DNA of 64,000 nt from Actinomycetales bacterium (lineage in GTDB: Bacteria > Actinomycetota > Actinomycetes > Mycobacteriales > Micromonosporaceae). The notes beneath the pieces were generated by a model that made no database searches, was not told the DNA's origin, and was given only the letters and a program-made list of their open reading frames with translations. The position numbers were made by a program, and so were the translations under genes. This document shows positions 26,472 to 34,902 of this stretch, piece by piece (position 1 is the stretch's first letter; each line of letters starts with the position of its first letter). The stretch lies in NCBI GenBank assembly GCA_002919305.1, contig PKFB01000024.1:62001-126000 (forward strand), written 5' to 3'.

Positions 26472-28307
26472 TCAGTGTGACCAGAGCGTGATGACGGAGC
26501 CTCGATCGACCCTTGTCCCGCCTTCAGGGCTTTGGTCGAACACCCGATCGTCGCCGGTCGGGATGTCGTAAACCTCCACCCGGAGGCCGTGGGACTCCAG
26601 GAGGGCACGGGCCTCGTCGACGGTCATCCCCTCCACGTCCGGTACCTCCACCTGTGGTGGGCCGGTGCTGACCGTGAGGGTCACCACGGTCCCTGGGCCG
26701 ACACCGGTGTGCGGCTCTGGTGACTGGCTGATGACCCGCCCTTCGCGGACCTCTTCGCTTTCCTGTTCGATGATCTCGATTCGAAGACCGAGCTCGCGTA
26801 GCTCCTCTTCGGCGTCCTCGATCCGGTCACCCACCACGTTGGGCACCTCAATGGGCGGCTCTCCCCGGCTGATGACCAGGGTCACCTCGGTACCGGGTCG
26901 GACCACGGTGCCCGGTGCCGGGTCCACGGAGATGACGTGGCCGGCGGGGATCGAGGAGCTGTACTCCTCGGTGATCTGTGGCCTGAGCCCAAGCACCCGC
27001 AGCTGCTCGGTGGCCTCCGCAATCGGGGCGCCCACCAGCTCCGGGATCGGGTACTGCTCAGGCCCCAACGACAAGGTAAGCGTGATGGTGCCGCCCGGCA
27101 GGATGCGTCCCTGCGGCTCGGGATCTTGGTCTATGACGACGTCGACAGGGACCGTCTCGCTGAACTGACCCTCGTCGAACTCCACCGAGAAACCCAACCG
27201 CTCCGCCTCGGCCACGGCCTCGGCTCGGGTCATGGCCAGTAAACCGGGTGCCTGCGTGTAGCGGCCGGCACCAAGCCACCAGCCTCCCACCGCAGCGATC
27301 AGAGCAAGCACAACCAACACGGTCGCGACGATCAGGCCGGAGCGGCGGCGCCTGGGCAGGGTGATCCGGTGCCGGGGCAGCTCCTCCCGCGGCAACGCGA
27401 CGGTGGTGTGCACGGTGGAATGGGGTTGGACCCGAGCAGACGCCCGCGCTACGGAGTTGAGGCCGCCTCGCGCGGCGCGGACCTCGGCACGGAACATGCT
27501 GGCGTCGGCCAGCCGGGCCTCCGGATCGCGGCGGGTTGCCCGCAGCACTACCTCGTCCACCACCGCGGGAATGCCGTCAACCAGTCGTGACGGCGGTGGT
27601 ACGTCGTATTCCACGTGCTGGTGGGCGACGTCGACAGCGCGCTCACCGGTGAAAGGCACCTGCCCGGTGAGCATTTCGAACAGCATGATGCCGGCGGAGT
27701 AGACATCGCTGCGGGGGGCGCTACGCCCGTCGGTCACCAGTTCCGGTGCCACGTAGGCGACCGTGGCGATCAGTTGCCCGCGCGCGGTGGCGTCATCGGC
27801 GCTGGCCTCCACCGCCCGGGCCAGGCCGAAGTCGGTCACCTTCACCGTGCCGTCGTCGCCGATCAGCACGTTCTCCGGTTTGATGTCGCGGTGCACCAGG
27901 CCGTTGCGGTGAGCCGTGGCGACCGCGGCCAGCACCGGCTCGATGATGTCCAAGGCCTCTTTGGGAGGCAGTCGGTGCCGCTTTCTGAGCACATCCCGGA
28001 GCGTGCGCCCGGCGACGTACTCCATGACCAGATACGGCAGTCCGTCGTGTTCCCCGCTGTCGTATACCGCCACGATGTTGGGGTGATTGAGCCGGGCGAC
28101 GGTACGCGCCTCGCGTTCGAACCGCTCGAGGAAAGCGCGATTGTTCGCGTGGCTGGGCTGGATCAGCTTCACCGCCACGACTCGTTCGAGCCGCTCATCG
28201 ACGGCTTGGTATACGACCGCCATGCCGCCATGGGCGATCCGCCTTCGGATGCGGTATCGCCCACCTAGCAGGGCCCCAATCAGGGGATCGGTGACTGTCG
28301 TATCCAT
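26472..28307 (-). CDS. Transmembrane serine/threonine protein kinase with four PASTA domains (PknL/PknB type)
   Basis: 611 residues from ATG 28307. Kinase domain about 18-280: glycine loop HGGMAVVY, catalytic Lys47 (VAVKLIQ), HRDIKPEN, DFGLA, and APE in YVAPELV. A basic juxtamembrane stretch leads to one membrane helix (LIVATVLVVLALIAAVGGWWL), then four extracellular PASTA repeats to the C-terminus (VPNVVG.., VPDVEG..). PASTA domains bind peptidoglycan fragments or lipid II, so the kinase should couple wall status to growth. Mycobacterial PknL at this locus lacks PASTA repeats, so here the sensor part is retained. The next minus-strand genes upstream encode two membrane proteins. An earlier GTG start is possible. 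Confidence 0.9.
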   Translation of the reverse strand: MDTTVTDPLIGALLGGRYRIRRRIAHGGMAVVYQAVDERLERVVAVKLIQPSHANNRAFLERFEREARTVARLNHPNIVAVYDSGEHDGLPYLVMEYVAGRTLRDVLRKRHRLPPKEALDIIEPVLAAVATAHRNGLVHRDIKPENVLIGDDGTVKVTDFGLARAVEASADDATARGQLIATVAYVAPELVTDGRSAPRSDVYSAGIMLFEMLTGQVPFTGERAVDVAHQHVEYDVPPPSRLVDGIPAVVDEVVLRATRRDPEARLADASMFRAEVRAARGGLNSVARASARVQPHSTVHTTVALPREELPRHRITLPRRRRSGLIVATVLVVLALIAAVGGWWLGAGRYTQAPGLLAMTRAEAVAEAERLGFSVEFDEGQFSETVPVDVVIDQDPEPQGRILPGGTITLTLSLGPEQYPIPELVGAPIAEATEQLRVLGLRPQITEEYSSSIPAGHVISVDPAPGTVVRPGTEVTLVISRGEPPIEVPNVVGDRIEDAEEELRELGLRIEIIEQESEEVREGRVISQSPEPHTGVGPGTVVTLTVSTGPPQVEVPDVEGMTVDEARALLESHGLRVEVYDIPTGDDRVFDQSPEGGTRVDRGSVITLWSH

Positions 28308-28389
28308 TGAGAGCGAGTGTACGGCCACCCCCTCGGGGGGAGGAACGGCACAATGGGACGTTTCCTCCCCCCTGTTCTCACTGGTCGGA

Positions 28390-29046
28390 TCAGTCGGTGG
28401 GGAACGGTTGATCCACCCCGTCCCAGGCCGGGAATTCAGGGACGGAGATCGATGGAGGCTGGGGAACCGGCACCGACGGCAACGGCGGCAGGGAGGGAGC
28501 CGGAGGGGCCACCTCACTCCCGAACGGCAGCGCTGTCGGGTAGGGCGGCGCGCCGGGGAAGGGGGGAACCGGCATGAACGGGGTCTGTGTCGGGATCGGA
28601 GGCATGGAGAACGAGGGATATATGTCGGTTATGCCCCAAGTAGGTACTACCTGGGGCATAACCGGGGGTGGTTGCGTCAGGGGATCCCTCGGTCTGGAGC
28701 CGTTGGCGTGCGGGCTCGGCGTGACCTGGTCTGATGCCCGGGAACCCGCCGCCCCCGGCGGCAGGTCTGGCGCCGGCGGTGTCCGCGATGGTGATGGGGT
28801 CGGCCGTGCGGCGGGTTCCGACATCGGCGTCGGGGGAGGGGCGCCGACCGGCTCCCACACCATGGCTCCCACCACCGCCAAACTCCCACCGATACACATC
28901 ACGGCGATGACGCCAGCCGTGAGGAGAATGCGCTGACCGGACCAGATCCTCGATCGGTGGGTCTGGGCGCGACGGGAGAGAAGGTCATACCGGATCGATC
29001 GGATCACTCCGCTGGCTTCACGACGCAGAGTCTGCCACAGACTCAC
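28390..29046 (-). CDS. Single-pass membrane protein with long proline-rich extracellular tail
   Basis: 218 residues. A basic N-terminal segment (about 1-40) is followed by one membrane helix (ILLTAGVIAVMCIGGSLAVVGAMV, about 41-64) and a roughly 150-residue Pro/Ser/Thr-rich tail ending DGVDQPFPTD. GGAAGGGG lies seven bases before GTG 29046. It is 80 bases upstream of the PASTA kinase gene and may be in its operon. The tail is probably disordered and cell-wall embedded. No family is recognised. Confidence 0.7.
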   Translation of the reverse strand: MSLWQTLRREASGVIRSIRYDLLSRRAQTHRSRIWSGQRILLTAGVIAVMCIGGSLAVVGAMVWEPVGAPPPTPMSEPAARPTPSPSRTPPAPDLPPGAAGSRASDQVTPSPHANGSRPRDPLTQPPPVMPQVVPTWGITDIYPSFSMPPIPTQTPFMPVPPFPGAPPYPTALPFGSEVAPPAPSLPPLPSVPVPQPPSISVPEFPAWDGVDQPFPTD

Positions 29047-29097
29047 GATGAACCCCTTCCAGCGGCGACCGAGGGGTGGCGGGGGTCGACGCTCGGC

Positions 29098-30066
29098 TCA
29101 GATGTCCTGGGGCGGCGCGATAGCCGCCAGGACGAGGAGAAGAACGGACTGAAGAGCGATGAGGAGTGCGAGCAGAACGGCCGCACCGCCCAGGTAGCGG
29201 GGCCACCGCAGCGGCGAGCCGATGGAGCGCAACAACGCGGCAAACCCCAACGATGCCGCGATGATGGCGAACCCCAGGGAGATCATCCCGACTAATCGCA
29301 CGTGCTGCGCTGGACCGCTGGCGGGATCGGTCTGGACGAGATAGGGCAAGGACTCGGGGATCAGACCACCGAGCAGACCAGCTACCGCGAACGCGAACGC
29401 CGCCAAAGCCAGGGCCGGCGCCGAGAAGACCGCGGCGAACAGCGCGCGATCGCTGTACCCGGTCCCCCACTCGTCGTCGACATCGTTGGCTGCGTCGTCG
29501 GTTTGGACACGAGTGGCGGCGGGGTACGCGTCGTCGCGGTAACCCGTGGGGGAGGAGTACCCGGCCGTTGACGCAGGCCGCCCTCGAGACGACGTCAGGC
29601 CAGCCGCGGCCGCAGGACCACGACGCTCCTGATCAGTCGACCCGGTGGCCGTCGAGGTGGGAGCGCGTCGCTGCTGTGCCGGGGGGTGCCGCTCCGATCC
29701 ATGCTCAGTCTTCGACTCCGCCCGGGAGCGCGATGCGGGCTCCGACTCCTTCTCCTTGCTCCGGGCAGCAGCCTCCTTACCACGGGAGGTGGCGTCGGAT
29801 TCCCGACCGCGGGAGGCGGCCTCCGGCTCTTGAGCCCGAGGCGTGGCTTCCGGACTGGCTGGACGGGCCGACGATTCAGATTTCTTCGGTTCTGGAGATG
29901 CCGCGGCCGTCGACGACGCGATCGACGCGAGCGCGAGTGTTGGTTCATCCCCCGAATCCTGGGACGGTTCGGGGTCCCCTGCGGCGATGTCAGCGGATTC
30001 CGTGGCCGCCTCAGCAGGGTCTTGCGGCGACCGTGGGTGCTTCTCGTCAGTATTCATCGGCCGCAC
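29098..30066 (-). CDS. Membrane protein with long charged disordered N-terminus
   Basis: About 320 residues. The first about 200 are low-complexity (Glu, Ser, Arg, Ala, Pro). They are followed by about four hydrophobic helices (ALFAAVFSAPALALAAFAFAVAGLLGG, LVGMISLGFAIIAASLGFAALL, YLGGAAVLLALLIALQSVLLLVLAAIA). AGGAAGG at 30079-30073 is six bases before GTG 30066 and three before ATG 30069, so the start is one of these or ATG 30057. The frame is open further upstream but that part overlaps the divergent regulator gene. It precedes the Pro-rich protein and the kinase. Function unknown. The tail could be a kinase substrate (inference). Confidence 0.7.
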   Translation of the reverse strand: MRPMNTDEKHPRSPQDPAEAATESADIAAGDPEPSQDSGDEPTLALASIASSTAAASPEPKKSESSARPASPEATPRAQEPEAASRGRESDATSRGKEAAARSKEKESEPASRSRAESKTEHGSERHPPAQQRRAPTSTATGSTDQERRGPAAAAGLTSSRGRPASTAGYSSPTGYRDDAYPAATRVQTDDAANDVDDEWGTGYSDRALFAAVFSAPALALAAFAFAVAGLLGGLIPESLPYLVQTDPASGPAQHVRLVGMISLGFAIIAASLGFAALLRSIGSPLRWPRYLGGAAVLLALLIALQSVLLLVLAAIAPPQDI

Positions 30067-30238
30067 CATAGACCTTCCTGGTCCATCTGCGGTGCCCCGG
30101 GGACGCCATCTGTCTACGGTGTCCTGGGGGCGACGCGTATCCCCGGCGCCGCATGAGTCTGCATGAGCCATGGCGTCACCGAGACGCCTTCGGACCCCGT
30201 GGCGGTGCCTGACTCTCAGCGCATGGCAGGGTGATGAC

Positions 30239-30619
30239 GTGACTGAGACACCACACAATCCCGGGGAGGCTTCCGGCTCTCGTGCGAGTGAGCCGGAGAC
30301 CTGGTTGTCCCTCAAAGAAGTCGCGCAGCGTCTAGGGGTACCCGGGAACCGGGTCCGCCAGATGGTGCGGGATGGAGCACTGCTGGTGGTCCACAAGGAC
30401 GGGGAACCACGGGTCCCTGCGGAACTGATCGCCAATCGCACAGTGCTCAAGCACCTCCCTGGCGTCCTGACCTTGCTACGTGACGCTGGGTACAACGACG
30501 AAGAGGCCCTAAGGTGGCTATATACCGCAGATGATTCCCTACCGGGCAGACCGGTAGATGGTTTGTCAGACTCCCGGGCCACCGAGGTGAAGCGACGCGC
30601 CCAAGCGTTGGGGTTCTAG
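30239..30619 (+). CDS. Winged-helix DNA-binding protein, Rv2175c family
   Basis: 126 residues from GTG 30239. The core reads WLSLKEVAQRLGVPGNRVRQMVRDGALLVVHKDGEPRVPAEL, an HTH with wing, followed by the family's C-terminal helical part (LPGVLTLLRDAGYNDEEALRWLYT). In M. tuberculosis, Rv2175c is a substrate of PknL, phosphorylated on a Thr in its flexible N-terminus, which blocks DNA binding. Here the N-terminal tail also contains Thr residues (VTETPHNPG) and the gene lies next to the kinase locus, divergently oriented. The regulated genes are unknown. Upstream in-frame starts exist but extend outside the family alignment. Confidence 0.85.
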   Translation: MTETPHNPGEASGSRASEPETWLSLKEVAQRLGVPGNRVRQMVRDGALLVVHKDGEPRVPAELIANRTVLKHLPGVLTLLRDAGYNDEEALRWLYTADDSLPGRPVDGLSDSRATEVKRRAQALGF

Positions 30620-30669
30620 CTCACCGCACGCGTCTTTCACGCTCCTGGCTCGGATGAGGGCTTTCCGTC

Positions 30670-31017
30670 ATGATCCAGTTCACCTATTTGGCGGTCCTTT
30701 TCGGTTGCCTGGCGGCGGCGTTGTGGTTGGAGCCGGTGCTCAAGGTGGGGGTGCTGCGGCGCCGGCGTCGACTGCTGTTCACCCTGGGGGTCGTCGCCGC
30801 GGGTTTTCTGGTGTGGGATGTGGCCGCCGTGGCCGTCGGCCACTGGTCCTATGACCCTCGGCAGATCATCGGTGTGTGGCTGCCAGGCTCTCTGCCCTTG
30901 GAGGAGGTGCTCTTTTTCCTGGTGATCCCTACCTGCACCATCCTCGGCTTTGAAGCGGTCCGGCGGGTGCTGCGCTGGCCGGCCGGGGATGAAAGCGGCA
31001 ACGGGGAGGAACGGTGA
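30670..31017 (+). CDS. crtYc: Lycopene cyclase domain protein, CrtYc-type subunit
   Basis: 115 residues, three membrane helices. The signature for heterodimeric actinobacterial lycopene cyclases is present (LPLEEVLFFLVIPTCTILGFEAVR, conserved Glu pair before FF). It overlaps the next gene by four bases (GTGA), so the two subunits are coupled. Together they would cyclise an end of lycopene in the membrane. No phytoene synthase or desaturase is in the window, but a polyprenyl synthase lies next door. A related non-carotenoid role cannot be ruled out. Confidence 0.8.
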   Translation: MIQFTYLAVLFGCLAAALWLEPVLKVGVLRRRRRLLFTLGVVAAGFLVWDVAAVAVGHWSYDPRQIIGVWLPGSLPLEEVLFFLVIPTCTILGFEAVRRVLRWPAGDESGNGEER

Positions 31018-31319
31018 GTTACACCACCGCGGCGGTGCTGGGGGCGGCCGCCGCGGTGCTGGTGGACGTCGTGTTGCTGCGTACCCGTCTGATCCTCCGT
31101 GGGGTCTGGTGGGTGACCTACGCGCTGGTGCTGTGCTTCCAGTTGATCTCCAACGGCATCCTGGCTGGCCGGGGCGTGGTGCGCTACGACCCCGCTGCGA
31201 TCATCGGGATCAGAGTGGCGTACGCGCCGGTCGAGGATCTGCTGTTCGGGTTCGCGTTGGTGCTCACCACGTTGTCGGTGTGGGTGTGGCTGGGCCGCCG
31301 CGACCGGGCGCCCCGCTGA
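31014..31319 (+). CDS. crtYd: Lycopene cyclase domain protein, CrtYd-type subunit
   Basis: 101 residues, three membrane helices, with the second-subunit motif VAYAPVEDLLFGFALVLTTLSVW. It starts at GTG 31014 inside the CrtYc stop region. It pairs with CrtYc to form a heterodimeric cyclase as known from Brevibacterium and corynebacteria. It is convergent with the polyprenyl synthase gene, with only 14 bases between stops. Confidence 0.8.
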   Translation: MSYTTAAVLGAAAAVLVDVVLLRTRLILRGVWWVTYALVLCFQLISNGILAGRGVVRYDPAAIIGIRVAYAPVEDLLFGFALVLTTLSVWVWLGRRDRAPR

Positions 31320-31333
31320 TTCCAGGCCGTTGG

Positions 31334-32401
31334 TTACAGGCTGCGTTGGGTGGCCGCGGTCGCAAGCGCCCGCAGAGCGACTGCGGCTTCGGGGTCCACC
31401 GGCGCGTCATCGAGGGCGCGCAACGCGGCCTCGGACAGCTCCTCGATCCGCCGCTCCACCGTGGCCAACGCCCCCGTGGACATGATGAGTTCACGCAGGC
31501 GTTCCACACCTTCTGCGTCCAGGTCCGCGTTCCCTAGATCGCGGTCCAGGATCTCCCGCTGCTTGTCGTCGGCGCGCTCCAGGGCCGCCGCCACCAGGTA
31601 GGTGCGTTTGCCTTCCCGCAGATCATCCCCGGCTGGTTTGCCGGTCTGCTCCGGGTCCCCGAACACCCCTAGGACGTCATCGCGGAGCTGGAACGCCTCA
31701 CCCAGGCTCATCCCATAGGAGGAGTACGCGTCAAGCAGGCCCTGACCGCCGCCGGCCAAGGCTCCCCCGATGAGCAGGGGCCGTTCGATGGTGTACTTCG
31801 CGCTTTTGTACCGGGCGACCTTGCTGGCCCAGGCCATGCTCATCTCTCTGGAGTTCTGGATCAGAACGTCCAGGTACTGGCCGGCCATCACCTCGGTCCG
31901 CATCGCGTCGAAGAACGGACGTGCGCGCAGCAGGTCGGCGGGATCCACGCCGGCTGAGCTGAACATCTCATCGCACCAGGCCAGGCACAGGTCCCCCAGC
32001 AGGATCGCGGCTGAGCGTCCGAACGCCTCTGGGTCTCCGGCCCACCCGGCCTGACGGTGGTGGTCGGCGAACTCCCGGTGGATCGCCGGCGCCCCTCGCC
32101 GGGTGTCGGAGGAGTCCATCACATCATCGTGGATCAGGGCGCAGGCGTGGAGCAGCTCCAAGGCGGCGAACGAGGTCACCACCTCGTCGGTGTCGATCCC
32201 CCCGGCGCCCCGGTAGCCCCAGTACGCGAACGCAGGACGGAGCCGTTTGCCGCCTCGCAGGACGAAATCCTCCAAAGCCTGCGCGACCGTGGACAACACC
32301 GGATCGATGGCGGTCAGGTCGGAGCGCTGCCGAGCCAAAAATCCCGCCAGTGCCTTGTCCACCCGGGCCCGCAGGGTGTCTGGGCTCACCGAAGGCGTCA
32401 C
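31334..32401 (-). CDS. idsA: Polyprenyl diphosphate synthase (probably geranylgeranyl type)
   Basis: 355 residues from GTG 32401, which follows GGGAGG with a six-base gap. It condenses isopentenyl diphosphate onto allylic primers. The first aspartate-rich motif is HDDVMDSSDTRRG and the second is QLRDDVLGVFGD. GGKRLRPAF and KSAKYTIERPL are also typical. It occupies the position of Rv2173 (idsA2) near the kinase and metF loci, and the adjacent lycopene cyclase genes suggest geranylgeranyl diphosphate as product, though chain length cannot be read with certainty. The reading frame continues upstream without a stop into an HTH domain (see the long form). Confidence 0.9.
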   Translation of the reverse strand: MTPSVSPDTLRARVDKALAGFLARQRSDLTAIDPVLSTVAQALEDFVLRGGKRLRPAFAYWGYRGAGGIDTDEVVTSFAALELLHACALIHDDVMDSSDTRRGAPAIHREFADHHRQAGWAGDPEAFGRSAAILLGDLCLAWCDEMFSSAGVDPADLLRARPFFDAMRTEVMAGQYLDVLIQNSREMSMAWASKVARYKSAKYTIERPLLIGGALAGGGQGLLDAYSSYGMSLGEAFQLRDDVLGVFGDPEQTGKPAGDDLREGKRTYLVAAALERADDKQREILDRDLGNADLDAEGVERLRELIMSTGALATVERRIEELSEAALRALDDAPVDPEAAVALRALATAATQRSL

Positions 32402-32878
32402 GATTTTCCTCCCATCGGTCAACCCTGACGCTAGCCGTTCGCACGTGGGCTGATGACGCGGGCCCGGAATCTGGTGGGATCCACTTTTCCGAACGAGGCG
32501 GCTGGTTTCCCGAACGCGGCTGGCACGGCGACGCGCTCGGGTGACGGCGGCGGCGTGGATGGCGACGTCGAGCGGTATGTCGAGGACGTGAGCCAGCCAC
32601 CGCAGCCAATACCGTGTCGGTATCCGCTCCCCGCGTTCCCACCGCGACACCTCATGGCGGGTCACGGACGGGTTCCCAGAGGCGGCACACAGCAGGGCGG
32701 CCAGCCGAAGCTGCGACCAGCCGCGTGCCTGCCGAGTACGGACAATCAGATTGCCGATAGTCTCGACGTTCAGGCTGTCCCTGGCGTCTTCAGGTGTATC
32801 CAGTGCTGTCAGCAGGATGGTGACCGGGTATGACCGGTCGTCCTGGGTCCCGGTGTTCCGGGCGGGTGCGATACGCAC
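31334..32878 (-). CDS. Possible long form: XRE-type helix-turn-helix in frame with the polyprenyl synthase
   Basis: From GTG 32878, preceded by a strong GGGAGGAGG-type site, a frame of 514 codons runs without a stop through an XRE/Cro-like domain (IGNLIVRTRQARGWSQLRLAALL...VTRHEVSRWERGERIP, about residues 41-90), a 50-residue linker of low-quality sequence, and then the whole synthase. Either a true fusion is made, or a small regulator gene has lost its stop, or two proteins arise from the two strong start sites at 32878 and 32401. HTH-prenyltransferase fusion is not a known family to me. Confidence 0.5.
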   Translation of the reverse strand: MRIAPARNTGTQDDRSYPVTILLTALDTPEDARDSLNVETIGNLIVRTRQARGWSQLRLAALLCAASGNPSVTRHEVSRWERGERIPTRYWLRWLAHVLDIPLDVAIHAAAVTRARRRASRVRETSRLVRKSGSHQIPGPRHQPTCERLASGLTDGRKIVTPSVSPDTLRARVDKALAGFLARQRSDLTAIDPVLSTVAQALEDFVLRGGKRLRPAFAYWGYRGAGGIDTDEVVTSFAALELLHACALIHDDVMDSSDTRRGAPAIHREFADHHRQAGWAGDPEAFGRSAAILLGDLCLAWCDEMFSSAGVDPADLLRARPFFDAMRTEVMAGQYLDVLIQNSREMSMAWASKVARYKSAKYTIERPLLIGGALAGGGQGLLDAYSSYGMSLGEAFQLRDDVLGVFGDPEQTGKPAGDDLREGKRTYLVAAALERADDKQREILDRDLGNADLDAEGVERLRELIMSTGALATVERRIEELSEAALRALDDAPVDPEAAVALRALATAATQRSL

Positions 32879-33029
32879 TCCTCACCCTCCTCCCGATGCC
32901 CAGGGCGGCTCCCTCCCTTGCCTCCCACGGTGTTTGGCGAATGGCCCCCTCTTCTGGCCCCTTTATAAACCGCGCCTATGACGTTTCGTAGAGGGTGCAG
33001 TCACTGGGCGTTCTGGATAAGGAGCTGCC

Positions 33030-33272
33030 GTGCACTCACCCTTCGACTCCGACTGTCCACCCATTGAGCCGTCACCGCGGGTTCGTCAGTCACTGCTGTG
33101 GCGCTTGGCTGTCCGGCTGTATCGGGAGCATCGGGCGGAGATCCAGTGCCCCACCCTGCGCCCGCCTCAGTGCCGCGTCTGTGGCCGGGAGTGGCCGTGC
33201 GAAGGGCGACGCCTGGCCGAACGAGGACTGGTCGTGGCTCTCTCGGAATCGTCTAGACAACCGGTCGAATGA
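33030..33272 (+). CDS. Small putative zinc-binding protein
   Basis: 80 residues from GTG 33030, five bases after AAGGAG. The C-terminal half has CRVCGREWPCEGRRLAERGLVVAL: a CxxC plus a third Cys, a pattern shared by small actinobacterial proteins of unknown function that I recall with WPC and RRLAERGL. The N-terminal half is a basic amphipathic helix (LLWRLAVRLYREHRAE). Probably a small nucleic-acid or protein-binding module. It lies just upstream of metF on the same strand. Confidence 0.72.
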   Translation: MHSPFDSDCPPIEPSPRVRQSLLWRLAVRLYREHRAEIQCPTLRPPQCRVCGREWPCEGRRLAERGLVVALSESSRQPVE

Positions 33273-33329
33273 CCGTCCAGTCGCGCTGGAGGCTCAGGAT
33301 GACCTCTCCGCTCCGTTCGCCCAGGGCGC

Positions 33330-33335
33330 TAAAGT
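33330..33335 (+). promoter_or_regulatory. -10 element TAAAGT of metF
   Basis: TAAAGT ends seven bases before GTG 33342, which lacks a ribosome binding site. This spacing would make the metF message leaderless, a common arrangement in actinobacteria. No good -35 is seen. Confidence 0.4.
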
Positions 33336-33341
33336 CAAGTC

Positions 33342-34259
33342 GTGGCTCTGGGAACCCCCTCCGTGATGCCTCGACAACACCCCTCCATCGGAGATCTGAT
33401 TCGTGCAGACACACCCACTTTCTCCTTCGAGTTCTTCCCTCCGAAGACACCCGAAGGGGAGCAACAGTTGTGGAGAACGATCCGCGAACTGGAACCCTTG
33501 CGTCCCTCATTCGTGTCTGTGACGTACGGCGCGGGTGGGTCGACACGCGACAAGACCGTCGAGGTTACCGAGCGCATCGCGACCGAGACCACGCTGCTTC
33601 CGATGGCGCATCTGACCGCCGTCAACCACTCCGTCGCCGAGCTGCGTCACCTTATCGGCAACTACGCCGCTGTCGGGGTGCGCAACATTCTGGCTTTGCG
33701 GGGCGATCCTCCCGGCAATCCGCAAGGGGAGTGGATCGCCCACCCGGAGGGATTCGAGTACGCGTACCAACTGGTGGAATTGATCAAGGAATCCGGCGAC
33801 TTTTGCGTCGGGGTCGCTGCATTCCCCGAGAAACATCCCCGTTCACCGGACCTGGAGACCGATGTCCGGTACTTTGTTGAGAAATGCCGTGCCGGCGCGG
33901 ATTTCGCCATCACCCAGTTTTTCTTTAACTGGGAAGATTGGGCCAGACTACGGGACGCTGTAGTCGCTCGGGGATGTGATGTGCCGATCGTACCCGGCGT
34001 CATGCCGGTAACCAATGTCAAGCAGATTGAGCGAATGGCGCTTCTGTCGGGGGCGGAGTTTCCCCGCCCATTGGCGGAGCGACTGTGGGCGGTGGCCGAC
34101 GATCCAGACGCGGTCCGCGCTATTGGGGTGGAGGTGGCCACCCAACTGTCGGAGCGGCTGCTGGCCGAAGGAGCCCCCGGTATCCACTTCATCACCCTGA
34201 ATCGTTCACCCGCGACCCGCGAGGTCTGGCGGAATCTCACGGTGGAGGCCCGTGTCTGA
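33342..34259 (+). CDS. metF: 5,10-methylenetetrahydrofolate reductase
   Basis: 305 residues, FAD-dependent TIM barrel that makes 5-methyltetrahydrofolate for methionine synthesis. Typical motifs: [14 protein letters not shown] (catalytic Glu), [47 protein letters not shown] and [12 protein letters not shown] 33342 is kept as start because of the -10 element just upstream. ATG 33366 is an alternative that would lose only eight residues. It overlaps the next gene by eight bases. Confidence 0.92.
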   Translation: MALGTPSVMPRQHPSIGDLIRADTPTFSFEFFPPKTPEGEQQLWRTIRELEPLRPSFVSVTYGAGGSTRDKTVEVTERIATETTLLPMAHLTAVNHSVAELRHLIGNYAAVGVRNILALRGDPPGNPQGEWIAHPEGFEYAYQLVELIKESGDFCVGVAAFPEKHPRSPDLETDVRYFVEKCRAGADFAITQFFFNWEDWARLRDAVVARGCDVPIVPGVMPVTNVKQIERMALLSGAEFPRPLAERLWAVADDPDAVRAIGVEVATQLSERLLAEGAPGIHFITLNRSPATREVWRNLTVEARV

Positions 34260-34902
34260 GCCGGCGTCAGCGGCGGCGCCCGACGGGGTCACCGTCACCG
34301 GTTCCGCGCGCGTACCGGTGGCGGCGGACCTGCTAGTGGTGCGATGCGGCGCGGAGGCGACGGGGCAATCGGTACGGACGGCGTTGGAGCGTTGCTCCGT
34401 GGCCATGAACGCGATGCTGGAGGTCATCCGGCAAGCTGGTGTGGCGGAACGGGACCGACACACCGACCACGCCTCGGTCCAGCAAAGCTACGACCACCAC
34501 GGGCATCCCCAGGGATGGAGCGCGGTGCAGACCCTCACTGTGCGGCTGCGTGATCTCGCTCGTGCCGGCGAGATCATCAACGCTGCCTTGGCCGCCGGTG
34601 GGGATGCGGCCCGGTTGTTCTCGGTTAGGTTCGACGTCGATGACGCCGCTTCGAGCTGGGCCGCCGCCAACGCCCAGGCCCGACGCCGCGCCTTCGAGGA
34701 TGCACGGGGCAAGGCAGAGCAGTACGCCGCGCTGGCCGGACGGCGGCTCGGGGAGGTCGTGGCCATCCGGGAACGCGATTTAGCAAACACTATTCCGCCA
34801 GTATTGGCAGCAGCGCCGGCAATGGCTTCTACCATTCCTCTTGAGCAGGGGGAACTGTCGGCACACTGCCTAATCGAGGTACGGTGGAAGCTCACAGGCT
34901 GA
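34252..34902 (+). CDS. SIMPL (DUF541) domain protein
   Basis: 216 residues, GTG start overlapping the end of metF. SIMPL folds are recognised by [31 protein letters not shown]...[27 protein letters not shown] and the helix [37 protein letters not shown]. No signal peptide is present, unlike many periplasmic SIMPL proteins, so it is probably cytosolic. Function in actinobacteria is unknown. It overlaps the next gene by 19 bases, suggesting one operon metF-SIMPL-CDP-alcohol transferase. Confidence 0.82.
   Translation: MSEPASAAAPDGVTVTGSARVPVAADLLVVRCGAEATGQSVRTALERCSVAMNAMLEVIRQAGVAERDRHTDHASVQQSYDHHGHPQGWSAVQTLTVRLRDLARAGEIINAALAAGGDAARLFSVRFDVDDAASSWAAANAQARRRAFEDARGKAEQYAALAGRRLGEVVAIRERDLANTIPPVLAAAPAMASTIPLEQGELSAHCLIEVRWKLTG

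Noticed and set aside
28308-28517. N-terminal extension of the PASTA kinase by 70 codons
   Set aside because: The extension is Arg/Cys/Pro-rich shadow sequence overlapping the Pro-rich membrane protein gene. The kinase domain starts normally after ATG 28307.
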